Shown here: positions 58,875 through 64,000 of the stretch, piece after piece
Position numbering within the stretch: position 1 is the stretch's first letter
Layout: each line of letters begins with the position of its first letter
Assembly (NCBI GenBank): GCA_003833135.1
Contig: QZLH01000331.1
Coordinates: forward strand, 17,933-81,932
Length of the DNA stretch: 64,000 bases
Direction of reading: 5' to 3'
DNA from: Oehlia diaphana
Lineage: Eukaryota > Glomeromycota > Glomeromycetes > Glomerales > Glomeraceae
Translations under genes and position numbers: made by a program
The notes under the pieces: model-generated
The model's database searches: none
Told to the model about the DNA's origin: nothing
The model's input: only the letters and a program-made list of their open reading frames with translations

Positions 58875-61518
58875 AGCTTTTTTATGTTGATTTTTATAAT
58901 ACTGAGTTAATTGAGTTGCGTTCCAAATATCTGAAGATGAAAATATACCTTCAAGTGCAGCAAGATATCGTTGTACTTCTTCTTTAGTAGGTGGTAAAGA
59001 ATGGGCCACCATTGGGGCAAGTATTTTAACAGCTTCTTTTGATGAAATTCGACGTACTCGCTTCTTAGGTGGTTTATCAGATGATCCAGGTTGGTTATCT
59101 AAAATATTTGTATTTTTTCTTTTTCTGGAAGGTTTTTCAATATCTTTATATTTGGTAACTAATACTTCTTTTACCCTTCGTCCTGTAGTATCAATTTTTT
59201 CCTTTTTTAACACTTCTTGTGCATATATAAGATGTATACGGTGAAGTCCTTGCTTATAGCATTCCTTTAATCATCTTATTCCATCAGCATGAATCTCTTT
59301 CAGATATGAAGTATGGAAAAGATTATATGTTTGATTATAATGATTAAAATCTTTGGTATCAAAAGCTATCAACAATTTCTCCACCAAATTCCACATTTCA
59401 TCTTTTCTTAAATTTATTGATCATTCATGATTAGTAGAGGTATTGTTATGCAAATATTCATTCAAAAATAATTCTATTCATTCATACTCTGACTGAGATG
59501 CTTTCACTTGTCGTTTAAGGTTTTCCTGATCTATAACGTTACCTGTAACATTCTACTTGATAAATTTTACTCCGAATGTTTCTAGAGCTTTGTCAAATGC
59601 CATAAAATGTCCAAATCTATCTTCTGATACTTTAAAAGACCCTGCAACTTGCAATTTTTCCTCTAATTTGGGATATTGTTCAAGAATTCCAAAGAAATGT
59701 GAAACCGATTGAGTATAATTAGATTTTCCAGCTGAAGGAAGTAGGGGACTAAAAGTAGCTAAAGTATTTTTTTGAATATTAAAATTTCCTATTCAAATAC
59801 CAATTCTATGTGCAATAAATAAGCCTGCCCAATTATAAAATAAATATCAGATTTTAAGTATTTAGTATTCTTCGTATTTGTCATCCATAATATCATATTT
59901 ATGCATATTTTTTGACTTTAAATGTATTCATAAAGCTATACCAACTGAAACCCAAATTAATTTTATAATCCAAACTGTAGCCTGGTAGTCAACAACCTTC
60001 TTCAATTTGTCCATATATTTGATTCCAACTGCAGCAGCTAAATCAAAAATTCCGTAGCTTGAGAATATACTAATAAGAGCTGATGTCATATCTTTGTTAG
60101 TATGCCATGAACTAAGAATAGATCAAAGATTTATCCACTCTTTTTGTAAATTTATTAACTGCCAAAATATAGATTCATCAGCAATGATATCCAAATATTC
60201 ATTAGAACTTAATGAAAAATCATTTTTATACATTTTTGCTGCATTAAAGATTTCCTCGTTTATATTTGGAATACTATCCACTTCCAAAATTACTATATGC
60301 TGTGGGTCTCCAAAATATCCTCAATCCATTCTTTCAATAAGTTTTTTGTGCACTGTAGAAATATCAAAATTTATCCTAAATTGTAAGTTTTCATGATCAT
60401 TATTAGAATAATAAAATCCTAAACATTCATCTAATATTTCATCATAAAGATCTAATATTTTCTGTGCAGTGATATTTATTCCAAAAATTTAATGAGATAC
60501 CAATGCTTTTTCATCATGTTTAGTTTCAATAATAGGAGTTTGTAAAGGTGTTTGAAATACCATTCAAAGAGTTGCATGTGATGTGCCGCATGTAATGTCA
60601 AATATATTGCCATAAGAAAAAGTTTTTCCTTAAAGTCTATATTGTCTATTACAGCTAGATTCCAAAAGTAAGAATTTTTTTTTAAACGTTTTGTTGGATC
60701 TACTTTATTCATTCACTCTTTTTCTAATCTTTGTTCATGTTCCTTACAGTGAGATAAAACTTTTAAGATAGCAAGAAGATTTGTTAAATCACCCGCCATT
60801 TTTGGTTTTTGTGTAAAGCTGATTATTGTAGAAAACCAGATTTGAAGTGAAGGAAAGGTAATGCTAATCAAAATGGATAAGAATAATGAAACAATTTTGG
60901 TAATTTTAACTGGATCATTAGCTTTTATTGACATATTTCTTGCTTTTCGTCTTTGATTTACAATAGTCATTTTTTTTTCATAGATACTAGTTAAAAATGC
61001 ATAAAAAAAATTCACCAACCATGAAGGAAAACTGGACACGTATTCATCTATGGATTGTGGATTCTGTAATTGATTCTTATTTAAAGTTAATTCAATTCGA
61101 GATTTCCATAATTTTAATGCAAATTGTTTTTTTAAATCTTGACAAAACTGATCTTTCAAATCCTTTTGTGTTATAACTTCAATATTAATTTGTTTTAGTT
61201 GCATGCCAATATGCAACATAAATAAACTTGGAACATTGGAATTTCTTCTGAACCTGATTCTGATATGGTAGGTTCAGAAGTGTATTTCTTGAAGAATTTG
61301 AAAAATTGAAGGTGCAATGGCCGCTAAAGTTTTATTTTTAAATTTATCTTCACCAAACCCTTATCAACAAAATAATTACCACATGAGAATCGAGGCTGGA
61401 AAAAGCTCTTTAATGAAGATTTGCAAAAATTACCACTTTCTTTCAACACGTGACAATCTATCTGCTCAATGCAAGGTGTAAGAATAACTCTATCCAATAT
61501 AACCCATGAATGTTGCAT
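58875..61518 (-). pseudogene. Large decayed gene of a repeated Glomeromycotina-type family
   Basis: Minus-strand frames join into one degenerate protein: VLKESGNFCKSSLKSFFQPR (about 61450), LKDQFCQDLKKQFALKLWKS (about 61130), LAVIDNIDFKEK (about 60650), where a frameshift follows, then DIIADESIFWQLINLQKEW (about 60170-60120), and a basic C-terminal part at 59213-58875 (GRRVKEVLVTKYKD, KPPKKRVRR). In-frame TGA and TAG codons are frequent. From memory this resembles a family repeated many times in Rhizophagus genomes, probably transposon-derived; no biochemical role is known to me. Confidence 0.6.
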
Positions 61519-61584
61519 ACAACTAATTCCCCTTGTAAAGTAATGATAGTTCTGATGACAGAATAAACATTGGCGTTGTTAAGG

Positions 61585-61815
61585 TTGCTTGCCGAAACTA
61601 AGGAGTTTCGGCATGCCGAAACTGCTGAAACTGCCGAAACTAGGTTTCGGCATGCCGAAACTGCTGAAACTGCCGAAACTAGGTTTCGGCAAGCAACTAA
61701 AAATGCCAAAATGCCGAAACTGCCGAAACTGCCAAAATGCCGAAACCATTTCGGCATTTCGGCATAATTTCGGCATAATGCATATTAATATTTAATTATA
61801 GTTTCGGCATTGTTT
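61585..61815. repeat. GCCGAAACT minisatellite
   Basis: A dense array of (TG)CCGAAAC(T) and its complement AGTTTCGGCA, with a 47-base unit repeated nearly exactly (about 61603-61649 and 61650-61696). It is much richer in G+C than the surroundings. Short frames on both strands here are products of the repeat. It lies about 300 bp before the hAT transposase start and may be its subterminal region. Confidence 0.75.
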
Positions 61816-62091
61816 CACTTTTTTAATAGCACAAGTCACCACATGATCACAACCAATCATATTTGAACACAACATTTTAATGATAATCTTATGATCTTCA
61901 AAGGTTACCTTTCGTTTTTTTTATTTTTTATTCATTCATATTACCATTACCCAAGCTTTTAATCTAGGCCCTGAAATTGACTCATGTCATATGATATCCA
62001 TTATGGATAGTTTAAATTATTTCGTGTTCGCGGTTCGCCCCACATTACTTTCTTTACTTAAATACATACAAAATAAAAAAAAAATTTCATT
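61816..62091. other. Region upstream of the hAT transposase
   Basis: A+T-rich leader with no gene. It includes one more TTTCGGCATTG word at its left edge. It presumably holds the promoter of the transposase; no clear terminal inverted repeat could be set because the right end is outside the window. Confidence 0.4.
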
Positions 62092-64000
62092 ATGACCAGC
62101 ACCTTCGACTCAGAAAAAAATAAAAATAGAGGAGGAAGGCCACTTAGTTCTATCTGGGAAGACATTACTAGAGGAAGCCACGTTGGTTCAGGAAAATATC
62201 AGGCCACCTGTAAATATTGTAATTTTTCCTGGTCAAGAGGAGATGTTTCAAAACTTGAAGAGCACCTCGCCAATCACTGTTCAGAGGCCCCAGCGTCTGT
62301 TGTCAGAAGATATTTGAGTAAAGTATTAGAACGAGAAGATAAAACCAATAAAAAAAGAAAAATAGTTGCCAATAATCAACTAACTATGACGGATTATCAT
62401 GATTCTACGAAGATCCCTGATGCTAGAGTAACGAGAATTAATCGTGCTCTGGCTAAATTTTTCGTCGCATGCAGCATTTCGTTTCGGATAGTCGAACATC
62501 CATTTTTTGTTAACTTCGTAAAGGAGCTCAATTCTGCATATGAGTTGCCAACCAGAGAATTCTTGTCAGATCAATTACTTGAAAGGGAGTTAGCATTGGT
62601 AAATTCGACTGTAACGACTGTCATTGAAAATGGAGCCAATTTAACATTGGGTTTGTTAATATACTTTTTAAATAATATTTAAATGCATAATTTAAAAATA
62701 ATATTGTTATAACTTATAATTCAGCTTTCGATGGTTGGACCTCTCCTACTCATCGTTCGATTTGGAACTTCGTTATCATGACTCCCACAAGGGAGGAGTA
62801 TCTATACAAACTTGTTGATTTATCCGAAAACTCTCATACGGCTAATTACGTAGCGCAAGTGGTTGGAGAAATAATTGAAAAAATTGGATCAAATAAAATA
62901 TCGGCGATTGTATCTGATAACGCCGCAAACGTACGAAACGCACGCGCGACACTTCAAGAAAAGTATCCTAATATCGAGAATGTTAGATGTATCGCGCATG
63001 CAGTAAATCTGATCGCATGCGATATTGTTAAAGAAAGTTTTGGCGATCGTTTATTGCGGAAGGTCAATATTTTAGGCTCATTTTTCAAAAGTTCTCACCA
63101 AGCTGGCGCAAAACTTACACAACTCATCAAAGAAAATAATATTCGCGGAGGAGGTATAAAGTTGTATTGCAAAACGCGGTGGACAACTGCCAGCGATTCA
63201 GTGGATTCAATAATTAGATTGGAAACGGTACTAGAACAAATTATTACTAACGACAGTAATTTATTGAACGACAAAGTCAAACGTGTAATCCAAACACGAA
63301 ATTTTTTTTCCGATTTGCGTATTCTTTCGTTCGTATTGAATCCATTGAGAAAAGCCGTCTTGGCTTTAGAATCCAAATCAGCAACGCTTGGAGATTGTTT
63401 TTTAAGTTTGATACGACTATCAGCAGTTTTAAAAAAATTGCCCAGGTCTTTCAATCAAAACTTTCGTAACCATTGTTTCAACGTGATGAACGAAAGATTT
63501 AAGGAATTTGATGACGATAAATATATTACCTGCTTTTTCCTAGATCCACGATTTAGGAATAAACCTCTTAAAGATAAAGCTTATTCAAGAATCGTGAGAT
63601 GTGCCACTACTATTGGGAAGAGGTTAGGATTTGATCTTAAGGAATCTAGAACTTTATGCGAGCAAATCAAAGATTACCGTGATGGTAAGTCACCCTTCGA
63701 TCTCGACGAGTCTTGCTCTCTAGATGATCCTTTAAACTGGTGGAATTTGATTGATACTGACCCTCGACCGAACAGCCTCCCAAGAATTGCGCGCCATTTA
63801 TTAGCGATTTGTCCAAATTCAGCTAGCTGCGAAAGAGGATTTTCTACTCTCGGTTGGTTATTTAATGATCGACGTTTAAATTTAAATATAAGTCGACTAG
63901 AATCCATGGGTAAAATGATCATGCATTGGAAGTCCAATGCCAAGACAGAGCTTGGGTTTTACGGTATAGAAAAAAATAATACTCGTATTAGCGAAACTGA
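62092..64000 (+). CDS. hAT-family transposase with BED zinc finger, apparently intact, runs off the end
   Basis: Exon 1 62092-62650; intron 62651-62724 (GT/AG, acceptor TTCAG); exon 2 62725 to beyond 64000, giving at least 611 residues without a stop. A BED-type finger (CKYC..C, final HC) covers about residues 35-65. After the splice the frame reads AFDGWTSPTHRS, then VSDNAANVRNA and CIAHAVNL, typical of the hAT/DUF659 catalytic region with its Asp residues. The C-terminal hAT dimerisation block (LPRIARHLLAICPNSASCER.. FSTLGWLFNDRRLNL) is present with the conserved Glu. Intactness and less extreme A+T content set it apart from every other transposase here, suggesting recent arrival. Confidence 0.9.

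Noticed and set aside
61570..61795. Four overlapping open frames on both strands with ETAETAETR / SFGSFSSFGMP repeats
   Set aside because: Products of the GCCGAAACT minisatellite in several frames; no sign of a real gene.
63095..63943. Two minus-strand open frames in the hAT region
   Set aside because: Antisense shadows of exon 2 of the hAT transposase.
1..64000. Bacterial endosymbiont origin of the Sel1 and kinase genes
   Set aside because: They have conserved GT/AG introns and duplicated eukaryotic structure; no operon layout or ribosome binding sites.

Overview
The window looks like nuclear DNA of an arbuscular mycorrhizal fungus (Glomeromycotina; Rhizophagus-like is my best guess). It is very A+T-rich, its genes have short phase-conserved introns, and it carries locally duplicated TKL-like kinase genes, Sel1-repeat proteins and layered DNA transposons. 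The assignment rests on style and family content, not on a database match. Two assembly gaps (25265-25865 and 50952-51361) each sit between copies of the same repeat.

The left 30 kb is a gene cluster. Family A (three genes: 1177-3691 minus, 7897-10433 plus, 11390-13951 minus) are nine-exon genes for tandem pseudokinase-kinase proteins of about 640 residues, a JAK-like domain order. Family B (4511-6638, 14710-16820, 27382-29521, all plus) are two-exon genes for an N-terminal helical-bundle domain resembling the MLKL/HeLo-type cell-death domain, then a pseudokinase with Asn-Phe-Glu in place of Asp-Phe-Gly, then Sel1-like repeats. A and B genes occur as head-to-head pairs around a conserved intergenic module (A1/B1 and A3/B2). 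A2 and B3 keep the module but have lost the partner. A further gene (17351-19834) is an in-frame A-B chimera. The arrangement suggests a kinase plus MLKL-like effector module comparable to RIPK3-MLKL; this is inference.

The middle (30-39 kb) is mostly non-coding. It holds an 882-bp Tc1/mariner-type non-autonomous element, a T-rich tract, a Helitron-like 3' end, and one gene on the minus strand that appears to join Sel1 repeats to a trypsin-like protease (35717-38812).

The right part (39-61.5 kb) is a transposon graveyard. A 2.7-kb Tc1/IS630-like element has its termini preserved but its transposase carries four stops. A second decayed copy is split by a 4.5-kb CACTA-like element with an exact 3-bp target duplication, and that element carries inverted arrays of intron-like 120-bp units. 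There are also foldback elements, MITEs and three further decayed transposon genes, one with a micro-inversion. The window ends in an apparently intact hAT transposase gene (62092 to beyond 64000) next to a GCCGAAACT minisatellite. No tRNA, rRNA or CRISPR was recognised.
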